From assembly GCA_024226315.1 (NCBI GenBank), contig JAAELT010000497.1:18079-82078 (forward strand): 64,000 bases of DNA, read 5' to 3'. Positions 43,101 through 52,700 of this stretch are shown piece by piece. This DNA is from a bacterium. GTDB lineage: Bacteria > Acidobacteriota > Thermoanaerobaculia > Multivoradales > J023. A model generated the notes under the pieces. That model was not told where the DNA came from and made no database searches. It saw nothing but the letters and a program-made list of their open reading frames with translations. Within the stretch, counting starts at the first letter, position 1; every line of letters begins with the position of its first letter. Both the position numbers and the translations under genes were made by a program.

Positions 43101-46100
43101 CGTCCCCTGCCGAGATCGACCAGCCGAAGCGGTCTTCGGCGACCACGTCGGAGCCGATGACGATGTCTTCCTGCAACCAGACGTCGCCTTGTCTCTCGAA
43201 ACGATAGGCCGCCCCGCTCTGATTGCCGAAGAGGTTCTTCATCGGCGCGCCGACGAATACGGTACTGTCGATGATGCCCACGGCGTAGCCGAACCAGTCG
43301 CCGGCGACCGGCTGCGGTGGCACGAGTTTGCTGCGCTGGATCCACGAGCCGTCGACCTTCTCGAAAACATAAGCCGCACCCGGCCCGGTGTTCGACTCGT
43401 GGACTCCGACGACGACCAGATCCCCGGCGATGGCGACAGACGTGCCGAACTGCCGGGTGCCGTCGCCCGGCAGGAGCTTGTCGCCGAAGCCTCCGTTCGA
43501 GTCGAAGACGTAGGTCTCGACGTTCGCCACGTTGTTGGAGGTCTCGGGATCGCCTTCGGACGCCACGACGCTGGCTTGATTCGTCGCGATGCCCGCCTGT
43601 AGGGTCTCGGCGGTGATCGCAATCGAGGCGGCCTCCTCCCCGGTCAGGAGAGTTCCCAGATCGCACGTCACCACGCCACCCGCTTCGGTGCAGGAGCCCG
43701 GTTCGCTGGTAGAAACAAAGACCACGCCGGATGGCAGGTTGTCGGTGAGGACGACGTTGTTCGCCGTTTCCGGGCCGTTGTTCCTGACGCCCGCCAACCA
43801 GGTGATCTCCGCGCCGAGAGCGACCGGATCCGCCAGCTCAGCGAGCTCCACAGCGATGTCAGTGCAGGGATCCGGATCAAGCTCGTCGCAGGTGCCGTCA
43901 CCGTCACAGTCGCCATTCGAGTTGTCCCCGAAGCATAGATCACAGTCATCGGGAACTCCGTCACCATCGGCGTCCAACGTGTCGTCGTAGCCCGGGCAGT
44001 AGTCGACGTGGTCGCAGACGCCGTCGCTGTCTTCGTCAGGACATACCACGGAGAAACTGAGGTCGGTCGCGTCGTAGGCGTCGCTGGGCTCATGCCGCGC
44101 GTAGAACCGCCAATCGTCGGCAAAGGCGACTCCAGGTGGTACCTCCACATCCTGAACACCGTCGTTCTCCGTGCTCGTTGAGAAGCGGAACCAGTTCACG
44201 CCATCCGGCTCCGTCTCAGACGGCGGAACAATGTCGCGTTTCATCGCCAGGACGATGTCGTCAAGGGGATCGGTGTCGGTTGATGTCCACGCCAGGCTCG
44301 CTGTGTCTCCGGGGTGAAGCGTGATAGGGGTCGCAGGAGCGGTGACGGTGATGGTGGGAACGGGAGCTGCGAGGGCGTAGACATAGGCTGCGCCGGAATC
44401 ACTTCCTGCATGGTTATGTCCGAAGGCACCGACCACGATAGGACCGCCGCTGTTTGATACGGAGATGCCAAACCGATCACCGTCTGCGCCATCGGTCGCG
44501 ATCAGTTCCTGCTGTTGAACCCAGCTCGTCCCACTGCGCACAAAGACGTAGGCGGCGCCTGAGTTATTGCCGGCATCATCGGCCAGATCAGATCCGACCA
44601 CAGCGATATCTTCACCAAGCGTTACGGAGCCGCCATACCAATTGAGCGCGGCCTCATCATCGGCAGTCAGCTCCTGCTGCTGTGTCCAGCTGGTTCCACT
44701 GCGGACAAACACGTAGGCCGAGCCGGAGTCACAGTTCGGGTCCAAAGGACAGGCGCCGTCGCTTTCTCGAGCTCCGATCAATACGGTCTCGCCGCTGACG
44801 GCTACGGAGAAGCCGAAGAGATCCTCCGCCTCAGCATCGCTGGCAGTGAGCTTCTGTTGCTCCGCCCAGCTCACCCCACTGCGCACAAACACGTAGGCCG
44901 AGCCGGAGTCGGTCCCGGCGTCGTCGTCCAGACGAGCTCCAATCACGACATCATCGCCGCTGATGGCTACAGCACGGCCAAACTCGTCACCTATCGCGGC
45001 ATCGCTGGCAGTGAGCTTCTGCTGCTGGGTCCAGCTGGTTCCGCTGCGTACAAAGACGTAGGCCGAGCCAGAGTGACCGCCAGCGTCATCGTCCCATGCA
45101 GATCCGACGACGGCGGTCTCGCCGCTGATCGCAACGGATTCGCCAAAAAGATCCACTGCTGCGGCGTCGCTGGCGGTGAGCTTCTGCTGCTCGACCCAGC
45201 TCGTGCCGCTGCGTACGAAGACGTAGGCTGAGCCGGAATTACAGTCCGGATTTGCCGGGCAGGCGTCGTCGTTTCTCGCAGCTCCGATCAGGATGGTGTC
45301 GCCACTGACTGCGACAGAATCGCCGAATTCATCGCCCGGGGCCGCATCACTGGCGGTGAGCTTCTCCCGCTCGATCCAGCTTGTACCGCTGCGCACGAAC
45401 ACGTACGCTGAACCCGACTTGCTCCCGGCGTCATCGTCATAAGGGGCTCCGACAACGACGGTGTCGCCACTGATCGATACGGAATTGCCAAAAAGATCTG
45501 CCGGCGCCGCATCGTCTGCCGTCAGTTCGTGCTCCGAGAGTCCTCCCAGGTCAATCACCAGCGTGCTCTCTTGGGCGGTGTTGTTGAGCAGCTGGGGATC
45601 GGCTTCTGAACCACTCACCTCCACTATATTGACGCCAGCTCCTTCGGCTACGGCTTGTGCAATGATCTCGATAGTGGGGTACGAGGTCCGGCTCTCTAGG
45701 GCTCCAATCTCACAACTGAACACGCCGCCCGATTCACTGCACGCCCCCGGCATGTTCGTGCCTACATAAATCACGTTCTCCGGAAGAGTGCTGGTTAGCA
45801 CAACATCATTTGCGTGAGACAGGCCGTGATTGGTGATATTAACGAGCCAGGCAAGGTTGTCGTTGATGATCACCGGATCTGCCAGATCGACGAGAACGAC
45901 CTCGAGATCGGCTCCAGTTTCCACTATCGTGGTTTCCTCAAGGGCAGTGTTGTTCGTGAGATTCGGGTCGGGCTCGAGAGCCGTCACTGTGGCGCCGGTC
46001 GTTATCGTTCCGACGGAGTTCGGCGTTGCCGCGACGGCGACGGTCGTCGTCGCGCCACCTTGAACGCTGCCGAGTGAGCACGTAACGATGCCGCTGTCTT

Positions 46101-48354
46101 CGGAACACAGGTCCGTCGGGATTGCCGCGAGAAAACTCACTTCAGCCGACAAGCTAATGGTCGCCCGAACATCTGTGGCAGCCGCTGGACCGGCGTTGAT
46201 AATCGTCAGGTAATAGGCCACCTCGGTGCCTACCTGTGAAGGATCGCCAGTGTCGTTGAGTAGAACTCCGACATTCGCTACGGCGATCTCGGCGGTGGTG
46301 TTGAGGGTTGCCGTATTGTTGCCAGGATTGGGGTCTTCGGCTGGAACCGTTATCTCGAAACTTGCGGTCAATAGACCTGCCGTTGACGGGCGTACGTGGA
46401 TTGAGACAGTGGTGACAGATCCGCTGTTGATAGCGTCGAAATTGCAGGTAATCGTCCCGCTGGATTCCGAACAGAATCCTGTCGATGAATCAATGGCGAG
46501 AAGTGTGACGCCATCGGGCAAGACGGCCGTGAGAGTGGCGGCGGGAACATCCACGGGAAGGGTGTTGAAGATTCTGGCTGTGTAGCTCAACTCGGAGTCG
46601 ACGATTACTGGATCAGGGTTGTCTTCGACCGTCAAGAAGAAGTCAGATTCCACGGCCAGCTGCCAACTGAGGTTGATCGTCCCAAACTCCGCGAAGGGTG
46701 GGTACGGCAAGGTTGCGAGCTTGCCCACTTGAATGAAATAAGTGCTGCCGGCGTCGACGGGAAGGCTCACCTGTGACTCCTGGCCTGGCGAGAGATCAGA
46801 GGCCACCTCAACCAGGTCGGAAAGCTGTGTTCCCGTGTAGACCGCCAGCGGCGCTGGCATTGGCAGCTTAGTGACGTACTCGAGCTCCTCAGCGGTTATT
46901 GTCAGAGCTCCCGTTTCTGGGGCCGTATATTCCCACCAGATCGAGCCGGCCAGCTCTGCTGCCAATGGCTCGGTCGGCTCCGTCGACGAGTAATCGCTGC
47001 TGGCCGCGTTCTCTCCGGAGAGCTCTGTGAGAGGGTATCGCTTTTCAAAATGATCGTTGTGGGCGCGAAAATTCGCGACGATCGGCGCGGTCAGCTCAAG
47101 AGTCTGACGGTTGTCCGCCTTGTCTCGCACGCCTAAAGCGGCACCGCTGTCCGGGTCGGCCCCGTCAGGATTGGAAAAATATGGTTCGAGCGGGCACCAA
47201 CTGAAGAGGAGATCGCACTCATTCGTCGTTGACATTATGGTCCGAAAACCAGTATGCAATAGCCCTGTCTCGAAATGGCCAAATGAAAAACAGAAGGAAG
47301 CTTCCTCGCGTGTAGAGGAGTAGGCAGAGTCGGGGTCTGTTTGAGATGTTGGATCGAAATCGTGCTGAAGGCCCATATTGTGGCCATGTTCGTGGATAAA
47401 GGTCAATCCGTCGGCGGCGCAGGCGAATCGAGTTACCTGAAAGGCGTTTGCTGCAAAGCTCGGCCCCGTCGTGCTCTGCTCCATGACATTGGCGCGGCCG
47501 CAGACGATGGCTAGTCCTTGCCACTCCAGGTCTTCAACGAGTAGGCTGACCAGGTCGGCGCTGTGTTCATCGCGGAGTTGGGCGACGAGCGGGTCGGTCG
47601 AAAGCCACAACTTGTCTGTTTCTGAATCGCCTGAGTCCTGATAGAGCAGGTGGGCGCCGTCAACCAATGAGTCTGTGACTCGTGCGTGCGCCACGTTGAA
47701 TTCGATAGCAATATTATTGGCTTGAAAGATAGCGTTGGACTCGAGTATCATCGTGTCGATAAAAAGCTCCATATCTTCTACGCCGTCGGTCTCACCGAGT
47801 GCTTCCGGCGTATAGAGGACGAGCAGATCGATCACGGTCGGCGCTTCTGCGACGTTGTACCAATCAGGATCGTTACAGCTCGGCTGATGGGTTTTCGGCG
47901 TGTAATCTCGTGGCTGGTTTGAAACGCCGCAAGTAAAGGGTCGCGTTGAGTCGACCTCGACCAGAAAATGGTAGCCGGACCGAGGTTCAATTCTGTATAC
48001 CCCGCGTTCGGAAAAGATCACTCCTCTAAGTAAACCGTTGCGGGACGCGAAGAGGGCAAGGTCGCCTGATCGAGTCTTTCCCCACCAGGTCGAGCTTTCT
48101 CGCTGCTTGGGTGACCCTTCCTTGTAGATCACATAGGACTCTCCTGCAGGCAGAGTGAAGCTCAGGGCCGAAGGAGCCGCATGAAGCAGGTTGAAGTCGA
48201 TCTCGATGAGCGTCCCGCCGGGAGCTCTCCCTTTAGACGTCTGGTAGGCGCCCAGGCGAACGGCTTCGTCTGCGGGAGAGAAGAGCTCACGGGCGTCTTG
48301 GGCCTGAAGTGATTGGGAGAAGAGGAGGAGAGATAGAAGAATTCGCAATCTCAT
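37123..48354 (-). CDS. Giant secreted mosaic protein: metallopeptidase, FG-GAP, DUF11, GH, ILEI-like
   Basis: ATG 48354 opens a signal peptide (MRLRILLSLLLFSQSLQAQ) and gives 3743 residues; the 29 extra upstream codons do not look like coding sequence. In order: reprolysin-like zinc peptidase with HEHGHNMGLQHD (about 323); three DUF11 domains (575-930); seven FG-GAP repeats (940-1315); beta domain plus thrombospondin type 3 Ca-binding repeats (1320-1490); DUF11 and seven more FG-GAP repeats (1495-2000); a second beta/TSP3 block; a beta-helix-like region with a 220-residue repeat (2165-2750); a third beta/TSP3 block; a GH2/GH5-like TIM barrel with LGSEWN and LGEFGTD (3005-3340); an ILEI/FAM3-like domain (GGRGFNVLSVD ... 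RDSWAQIAVKGEG, 3370-3520); an InlB-like repeat; TSP3; and the tail DGFESGDTLAWS. It is probably a surface or shed adhesin/hydrolase. Confidence 0.85.
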   Translation of the reverse strand: MRLRILLSLLLFSQSLQAQDARELFSPADEAVRLGAYQTSKGRAPGGTLIEIDFNLLHAAPSALSFTLPAGESYVIYKEGSPKQRESSTWWGKTRSGDLALFASRNGLLRGVIFSERGVYRIEPRSGYHFLVEVDSTRPFTCGVSNQPRDYTPKTHQPSCNDPDWYNVAEAPTVIDLLVLYTPEALGETDGVEDMELFIDTMILESNAIFQANNIAIEFNVAHARVTDSLVDGAHLLYQDSGDSETDKLWLSTDPLVAQLRDEHSADLVSLLVEDLEWQGLAIVCGRANVMEQSTTGPSFAANAFQVTRFACAADGLTFIHEHGHNMGLQHDFDPTSQTDPDSAYSSTREEASFCFSFGHFETGLLHTGFRTIMSTTNECDLLFSWCPLEPYFSNPDGADPDSGAALGVRDKADNRQTLELTAPIVANFRAHNDHFEKRYPLTELSGENAASSDYSSTEPTEPLAAELAGSIWWEYTAPETGALTITAEELEYVTKLPMPAPLAVYTGTQLSDLVEVASDLSPGQESQVSLPVDAGSTYFIQVGKLATLPYPPFAEFGTINLSWQLAVESDFFLTVEDNPDPVIVDSELSYTARIFNTLPVDVPAATLTAVLPDGVTLLAIDSSTGFCSESSGTITCNFDAINSGSVTTVSIHVRPSTAGLLTASFEITVPAEDPNPGNNTATLNTTAEIAVANVGVLLNDTGDPSQVGTEVAYYLTIINAGPAAATDVRATISLSAEVSFLAAIPTDLCSEDSGIVTCSLGSVQGGATTTVAVAATPNSVGTITTGATVTALEPDPNLTNNTALEETTIVETGADLEVVLVDLADPVIINDNLAWLVNITNHGLSHANDVVLTSTLPENVIYVGTNMPGACSESGGVFSCEIGALESRTSYPTIEIIAQAVAEGAGVNIVEVSGSEADPQLLNNTAQESTLVIDLGGLSEHELTADDAAPADLFGNSVSISGDTVVVGAPYDDDAGSKSGSAYVFVRSGTSWIEREKLTASDAAPGDEFGDSVAVSGDTILIGAARNDDACPANPDCNSGSAYVFVRSGTSWVEQQKLTASDAAAVDLFGESVAISGETAVVGSAWDDDAGGHSGSAYVFVRSGTSWTQQQKLTASDAAIGDEFGRAVAISGDDVVIGARLDDDAGTDSGSAYVFVRSGVSWAEQQKLTASDAEAEDLFGFSVAVSGETVLIGARESDGACPLDPNCDSGSAYVFVRSGTSWTQQQELTADDEAALNWYGGSVTLGEDIAVVGSDLADDAGNNSGAAYVFVRSGTSWVQQQELIATDGADGDRFGISVSNSGGPIVVGAFGHNHAGSDSGAAYVYALAAPVPTITVTAPATPITLHPGDTASLAWTSTDTDPLDDIVLAMKRDIVPPSETEPDGVNWFRFSTSTENDGVQDVEVPPGVAFADDWRFYARHEPSDAYDATDLSFSVVCPDEDSDGVCDHVDYCPGYDDTLDADGDGVPDDCDLCFGDNSNGDCDGDGTCDELDPDPCTDIAVELAELADPVALGAEITWLAGVRNNGPETANNVVLTDNLPSGVVFVSTSEPGSCTEAGGVVTCDLGTLLTGEEAASIAITAETLQAGIATNQASVVASEGDPETSNNVANVETYVFDSNGGFGDKLLPGDGTRQFGTSVAIAGDLVVVGVHESNTGPGAAYVFEKVDGSWIQRSKLVPPQPVAGDWFGYAVGIIDSTVFVGAPMKNLFGNQSGAAYRFERQGDVWLQEDIVIGSDVVAEDRFGWSISAGDGLVAFGAPYGNDNVADDSGKVYVYTFDQGILAERAKLTASDAADDDHFGSSVAVGDGIIAVGADDSDPQGDSSGSVYVFEGAGEVWTERSILVENLGGATRRFGTGLAVNGQTLVIGTGGANDFGSAYIFERFGDVWLETQNLAIGDPAFGDLFGAAAAFKGQLLAVSSFYDDDNGDNSGSVYLFRNFDGEWLQTLKIIAFDGSENDNFGAALAINDSETLVVGSIGDDDAGLEGGAAYVYDLGTVMQMTLPSSLAEIEHGESIELGWTGTNTLPFDSMVLSMKRDAVPPSHLEPDGVDWFRFTEDTVNDESEVVTVPQEVAQEDDWRFYVRHRATGAFDATDFTFSVRCADADDDSVCDGDDLCPGFDDLLDDDGDGTPDGCDLCAGFDDNEDTDADGVPDGCDACIGCGLCSATSGSATIRSTGAGGLWHSPSTWLQDRVPDPTDRVQINGPVSIRGDAEIASLSVDGIGALDGGNGFSAPTLIVSGDLVNQGTIGKPNTNNLHLVILGDTVNHGQFANRASINVHGCISNHGTWDISTTLGGSGPRTIGGSVALDVGVTIGGDVELANSIALLSLGISYSATLTIKAPVIVTTGGLGGGGQLTGNGSLYVEGGIYNGSIFGDLADFRFVDSVSFTGGSLSLPLIVLENGTFTFTDVTFDGEVQVLASATLFSPTDSYRDFTFTINGNLFNQGLFTYGSNPNYYEPFNVTVNGNVTNDGNMSSSRVRLIVSGDVFNNSTWLANLSLHGNLTNNGQCSGAVLHGPGVHIVDGSNPIGGLTIADAIELGSSTEIENDLTINGGTTLTINSPSLVTARGLKGGGQLIGSGSLHVGGGSYNGSIFGDLPEFRFVDSVSFASGSLSLPLIVLENGTFTFTDVTFNGEVQVLASATLFSPTDSYRDFMFTINGNLLNQGLFTNGSNPNYYEPFNVTVNGNVTNDGNMSSSRVRLTVSGDVFNNSNWNATLTIFGNLTNNGDWTSVVNAAWSEIPQSTGYELQLTTTLDSWPAPVPVAATTYSISELVDSIRFWRTRGIVEGEPTEWSEPRSINAGSVELLSPNIPATYEIGDPVLLEWTGSGLDPTDLMRLDMKRDSAAASLLEPDGIDWLRIVEATSNDGSEQVVIPAVYSQADDWRFYVRHAGTGVFDASDSVFVVECSDADGDGVCNELDACPGHDDLADADGDSVPDGCDDCQGDNATGDDDADGVCDDLDACPGFDDHADADGDSVPDGCDLCVGDNATGDPDGNGICEDVQGELPGPSLVWFDGRRLMWQKRNPDGTLEPAAPYVIRGVNWSPASESTTGDNAARRAEFGIWAATDAPLMAAMGVNTVRLYLDPGFDATALAVLDGLYNQGIMAILTVDDAVNDVARAQQAVAFFKDHPAVLMWMLGSEWNINLYFGNAACATPQQAALCTEAAAQAVKAIDTDHPVATSYGDIDIDTDGLRLADTAGYVEVDAPSVDVWSLNIFRGSNFGDLFDQWGSITGKPMFLGEFGTDAMYNAKTLIDETMQAHWDLCLWNDLLGELAEGHPQLPGIGGLVFEWNDEWWKVDPAGSQELGGFPGGHADGFANEEYFGLATIDRGLRLAAAVLSSAFDPGYALPPHGLALGTVSRGSAAAQFPGQFGVARFYRCGTELYERLGGGGGGRGFNVLSVDPATGDEISPPQNFDTYGTRSQCAANDPSAAMYALVDHLDAVPDGTLVMISVADEAGLNQDDSCAAFSDSTCYQEALAALEALGSTRIRDYCFRDSWAQIAVKGEGRAVAEGLATGDLVSLVSTLPDPGTFTLSVVKAGDGTGTVTSDPAGIDCDGSCLSAASSFATGTSVALDAIPSLDSLFTGWSGDEDCANGIVTVDADKSCTANFCLDADGDGICDDVDVCFGANETGDTDGDGVCDDIDQCQGDDASGDTDGDGVCDDIDQCQGNDASGDPDQDGICSDQDICFGDNSFGDGDDDGYCADVDCDDSDPTNTSAPCVLFQDGFESGDTLAWSSTVP
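40226..41300 (-). repeat. Near-identical 0.4-kb tandem repeat within the giant gene
   Basis: About 405 bp at 40226-40632 recur at 40886-41292 (offset 660 bp) with only scattered differences. The repeat encodes strands such as GSLSLPLIVLENGTFTFTDV. It duplicates a beta-helix-like module and would be a site for length change by recombination. Confidence 0.85.
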
Positions 48355-48550
48355 AGTGTTCTCGGTGTCTAGATTGAGCTTGGTGTTGGAGATACTCGCC
48401 TGGCTCAGGCAGTCGCGCAGATGTTCGGGCCGTCCCTCCAAGGCTGGCCTATCGGTCGCGAGTTCTGGAGCGGTCGGCGTGAGATTCGATGCGCGCAGTC
48501 GAATTCATAGGTGTCAACGAGCGGGCAAAGCCGACGAACCGGCAAGTAGT

Positions 48551-48823
48551 CTAGGTCGCAGGTTGTCCCCCGTTTCGACTGAAGAGGCGAAAAAAAACGG
48601 CTCCTTTCGAGGATCGGCGGCACTCAGGTGCCACGGAGATCGGCTGCGCGGCGCTGCGGTTGATGTCGGTGACGCTGACCACCCCAGCAGGCTCCTCGTC
48701 GTCCTCGATCGGCGCCCCGGAGATCTTTGCTCGGTCAGGATCTAGGCCCTGCCGGAGGGTGAGGTCGACGCGGACGGTCACTACCGCCCCGCTCATGACG
48801 TCCTTCGCCTTCAGCTGCTTCAT
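48551..48823 (-). pseudogene. Truncated CBS-domain protein
   Basis: ATG 48823 reads 90 codons. Residues 1-55 follow a CBS motif (MKQLKAKDVMSGAVVTVRVD ... ISGAPIEDDEEPAGVVSVTD) but lack the helix between the halves, where DLTLRQGLDPDRAKISGAP is about ten residues too short, and the second CBS unit is absent. The remaining 35 residues have no similarity I recognise. It is probably a deletion relic of an adenine-nucleotide-binding CBS pair protein. Confidence 0.5.
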
Positions 48824-49028
48824 TGCGCCTCCCGTCCGCAGCCTAGACTACCTCGACGAAGAGAGTACCAGGCGCGCCGGCAGTCGAGCGACCCGTTGGA
48901 GGGTAGGAAGCCGCCACCTCGAAGGGTGGTTTGCGGTTCGGGTACCGGCAAGGGCCGGAAGTTTTCGAAGAGGCGAGGAGTTCCGGCCGGCACCGCGGCT
49001 GCGATGCTTGCGGGGATCATGTGTACCA

Positions 49029-49166
49029 GAGGTAGGGCGCCGGCCTTGGGATCCCAGCGGAATCCCCGCAGGGAGGCGCTTGACACGGCCTACGACAGCG
49101 CAGTGACCGAGGAGATATAGTGGCGAGCCCGACCGAGCGCCAGCGGGGTGACGCCCAAAACTCCGA
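49029..49166 (+). repeat. Dispersed structured element, copy D
   Basis: Most diverged copy. It keeps CGGAATCCCCGCAG, GACCGAGGAGATA, GCGCCAGCGGGGTGACGCCCA and ACTCCG. The variable stem is longer here (GGCGCT ... AGCGC around a loop of about 16 bases), and the GC hairpin has one arm damaged (CCGAGC). It lies past the end of ssb. I see no gene in the rest of 48824-49285. Confidence 0.7.
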
Positions 49167-49285
49167 CTTCCGCCCCACCTCTACACGCTCATGTTCCGAT
49201 CACAGCCGTTCTCCCTCAGCCTCTTCCCCGCGCTCTGCCCCACCCTCACACGGCCACCACCGGATCCAGGCCACGTCCCATTGCA

Positions 49286-49704
49286 CTAACCCGGCATGTC
49301 GCCGTCTTCCGGCTCAGGAGCCCCATCCGATTCCGGCGGCGCTTCCTCCTCTACCCTGACCGCCAGAGCCTGCTCGGTCGCTGACCCCAGCATCTGGAAC
49401 CCACTGCAGACGATCTCGGTCCTGTACCGCGGCTGCCCGGTCTGCCGCTCCTCCAGGACCGCGTCTGAATCCGCCCCTCGACATAGACCTGCCGGCCCTG
49501 CCTCAGGTACTGCCGCGCCACCTCCGCCTGGCGCCCGAAGCACACCACGTTGTGCCACTCGGTCGCCTCCTGCCTCGCGCCGTCCCGGTCCCGCCACCGA
49601 CGGTGGGTGGCCAGCGAGAAGCTCGCCACCGGCACGCCGGAAGTCGTCGAGCGCAGTACCGGATCGCCACCGAGATTGCCCACCAGGATGGCCTTGTTGA
49701 TCAT
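49286..49704 (-). pseudogene. ssb: Single-stranded DNA-binding protein, frameshifted
   Basis: ATG 49704 overlaps the stop of the DUF11 gene (TGATG). The OB-fold start is clear: MINKAILVGNLGGDPVLRST, then SFSLATHRRW, TEWHNVVCFG and VYVEGRIQTRSW. At about 49449-49455 the frame slips: one extra G would restore EERQTGQPRYRTEIVCSGFQMLG, and an acidic tail EDGDMPG in the place of the usual DDDIPF. As written, the first frame runs on in a wrong frame to a stop at 49351. This is either a true one-base deletion or a sequencing error. SSBs are frequent passengers of conjugative elements, which fits the trb genes nearby. Confidence 0.8.
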
Positions 49705-52700
49705 CACCGCTCCTCCCGCAGACGCCAGAAGGCGAAGCCGCCGAGGACCATCAGGAACATCACCAGCCCCCACGGCGAGAGCACCGGGATGTCGACCACA
49801 CCCAGCCCTACGCCGAGCTCGGTAACGGTCGGGTCATTCGGCTCCGGGGTATCGGGATCGTCGGTGAGAACGGCTGTGAAGTGGGGACTCTCGATGCGCC
49901 CCTGGGCCTGCACCTCCGTCAGGCCATCCGAATCCACGACCTCGACCGCATAGAAGATCAGCATCTCGTCTCGGGGTTCAAGCGTTCTTCGCTCGACCAC
50001 GAACGTCCCACCCTGCTCGATCACAAGCCCGCCTTCTGAGGACGCACTGCCCTCGAGATACCGGGTATGGGGATCGAGCGCGACCGAGTACGTCAGCTCC
50101 AGAGCCGCGGCCTTGCCGACATTGCGGACCAACACGTCGTACTCGATGACGAGGCCTTCGATGCCGTAAGGCTCACCGTCGACCAGCCAGTCCGTCTTCT
50201 CGGCGACGACCTCCGGCTCACCCACCGGAGGCGGTGGAGCTGCCACGATCGGCGTGGCCTCGCTGGTGGAGTTGTCCGAGGGATCGAGGTCCTCCCCACC
50301 CGAGCCGTCATCCGAGACCGAGACGACGTTCTCGATCTCCCGGCGATCGATCACGTCCGCTGAGAGCACGAAGCCGATCACGTACACCTGCGAGGGCGCT
50401 CCAGCGGCCACATCGCCCACCAGCAGCGAGCACGTCGTCTCACCGCACCCCCACTCGGGACCGCTCGCCACGGCGCTGAAGGTAGTCAGCTCCGGGATCA
50501 GGTCGTTGACCACCACGCCCGAGGCGTGCTGGTTGCCGGTGTTGGAGACGGAGATCGTGTAGAGCACCAGGCCGTCGGGCTTGACCGTCGTCCCGCCGTC
50601 GTCCTTCACTACCACCAGGTCCGGACCAGTACCGCCAGCACCCATGCGCAGCGGAGTGGACTCGGTGGCCGAGTTGTCGGTCGGATCGAGGTCGGTGCCG
50701 TTCGTGCCGTCGTCGGTGGCGGTGACCGAGGCCGAGATCTCGCGCACGCCCGCTGACATAGGCGAGTCGACGCGAAACGCGATCTCGAAGCTCGGCGCCG
50801 GATCATTGACGGCGAGCGCACCGACACCGAGCGTGCACACCGAGTCCGGAGCGACGTCCGCACAGACCCAGGCAGAATCACTCGCGGAGCTCTCGAACGC
50901 CACGTGATGCGGCACGATGTGCTCGAGCACGACGCCCGTGGCGCCGCGGTTGCCGACGTTCTCGACACTCACCGTGTGGATCACGACCTCACCCGCACTC
51001 GCTAAGGCCCCACCATCGTCGAGGGTCACGACCAGATCGGGCCCTGAGCCTGAGCCCGTGCTGATGGGCGTGATCTCGGTATCGGTGTTGTCAGCCGGGT
51101 CGAGGTCCGCACCGCCGGAACCGTCATCGGTCACGGTTGCGGTGTTCGAGATCTCGGTAACCCCAGCGGGCAACGGATCGTCGACCACGAACGTGATTCC
51201 GACAGTCAGCGCCACGGCACCCACATCCACGCCTCCGACGCCGAGCGTGCAGGTACCAGCCGTGCAGCTCCAACCCGGCGTGCTGGCTGGACTGTTGAAG
51301 GAAGCGTTCGCCGGGACGGTGTCCGTGATGACCACTCCAGAGGCGTGCTGGTTGCCGACGTTCTCGACCGTGAGCGTGTAAGTGACGCTCTCGCCCGCGC
51401 CGACGCTGACGCCGGCGTCGTCCTTGATGAGCACCAGATCCGGGCCAGTGCCGCCGCCAGGACCAGAGGAGATCGGCGTGGTCACGGAGGCGGTGTTGTT
51501 CGAGAGGTCGGGGTCGACGCCGCCTGTGCCGTCATCATCGACCGTGGCGGTGTTGGTGACCGCCGTGACACCAGCCGCCAGGGGTGAGTCGACCGTGACC
51601 GCGAACTGAATGTCCTGCGGCGCAGATCCCGCCGGCAGCACCGAAATGAAGAAGGTACAGCTCGACCCCGGGCCGCTGTCCGGGCAGCTCCAGCCGACAT
51701 CACTCGCCAGAGCGTCGAAGCGGGTGTGATCCGGCACCACGTCGGTCATTTCCACTCCCGAAGCGTCCTGGTTGCCCAGGTTCTCAACCGACAGCGTGTA
51801 GACGACGGTGCCGCCAGCGTCGGCGGTAACCCCGCCGTCGCTCTTGACCACTGCCAGGTCGGGTGCGGTGTCGCCTCCTGGACCCGTGCCGAGAGGGGTC
51901 GAGTCAGTGGCGGAGTTATTCGAGAGGTCGGGATCGACGCCGCCCGAGCCGTCGTCTATGACGGTCGCGGTGTTGGTGAGCTGAGTCACTCCAGCAGCTA
52001 CGGGAGAAGCGACGTCCACAGCCAACAGAAAGCTCAGGGGAGCTGCGTCTGCGGCCACCAGCGGCACGTTCAGCGTGCACGTCGAGCCTGCTGAGACACC
52101 AGTGCAGCTCCAGGCACCATCGCTCGCAGGTGCGTTGAACCGCACGTGCGCCGGCACCGTCTCCGTGATCACCACGCCCGAGGCGTCCTGGTGGCCCAGG
52201 TTCTGAAGCGAGAGCGTGTAGATGACCGTATCTCCGGCATCGGCTGTGACGCCGCCATCATCCTTCGACAGGCCCAGGTCGGGCGCCGTGCCGCCACCCG
52301 GCCCCGTGTCGAGCGGCGTGGTGTCGGTGGCGGTGTTGTTGGAAGGGTCTGGGTCAACACCGCCCGAACCATCGTCCGCAGCGGTGGCGGTGTTGGTAAT
52401 CTCCGTCGCCCCAGCGGCAACGGGCGAATCCACGTCCACCGCGAAAAGGAAGCTCAGGGGAGCCGTACCCGCGGGCACCAACGACACGCTCAGCGTGCAG
52501 GTCGACCCCGCCACCACCCCCGCGCAGCTCCAGGCTGAGTCGCTCGAGGACGCGTCGAACTGCGCGTTCGCCGGCACGGTCTCCGTCACAGTGACGCCGG
52601 CGGCGTCCTGGTTGCCCTCGTTCTGAACCGACAGCGTGTAGACGATGGTGTCGCCGGCATCGGCTGTGATCCCGCCGTCGTTCTTGACCACTGCCAGGTC

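Noticed and set aside
48355..48550. Promoter of the giant gene from a TTGACA on the minus strand near 48512-48517
   Set aside because: No acceptable -10 at 15-19 bases, so it is not reported as a feature.
16591..49166. Integron attC sites for the dispersed element
   Set aside because: No recognisable core (GTTRRRY/RYYYAAC) pairs, no integrase seen, and blocks are about ten times larger than usual cassettes.
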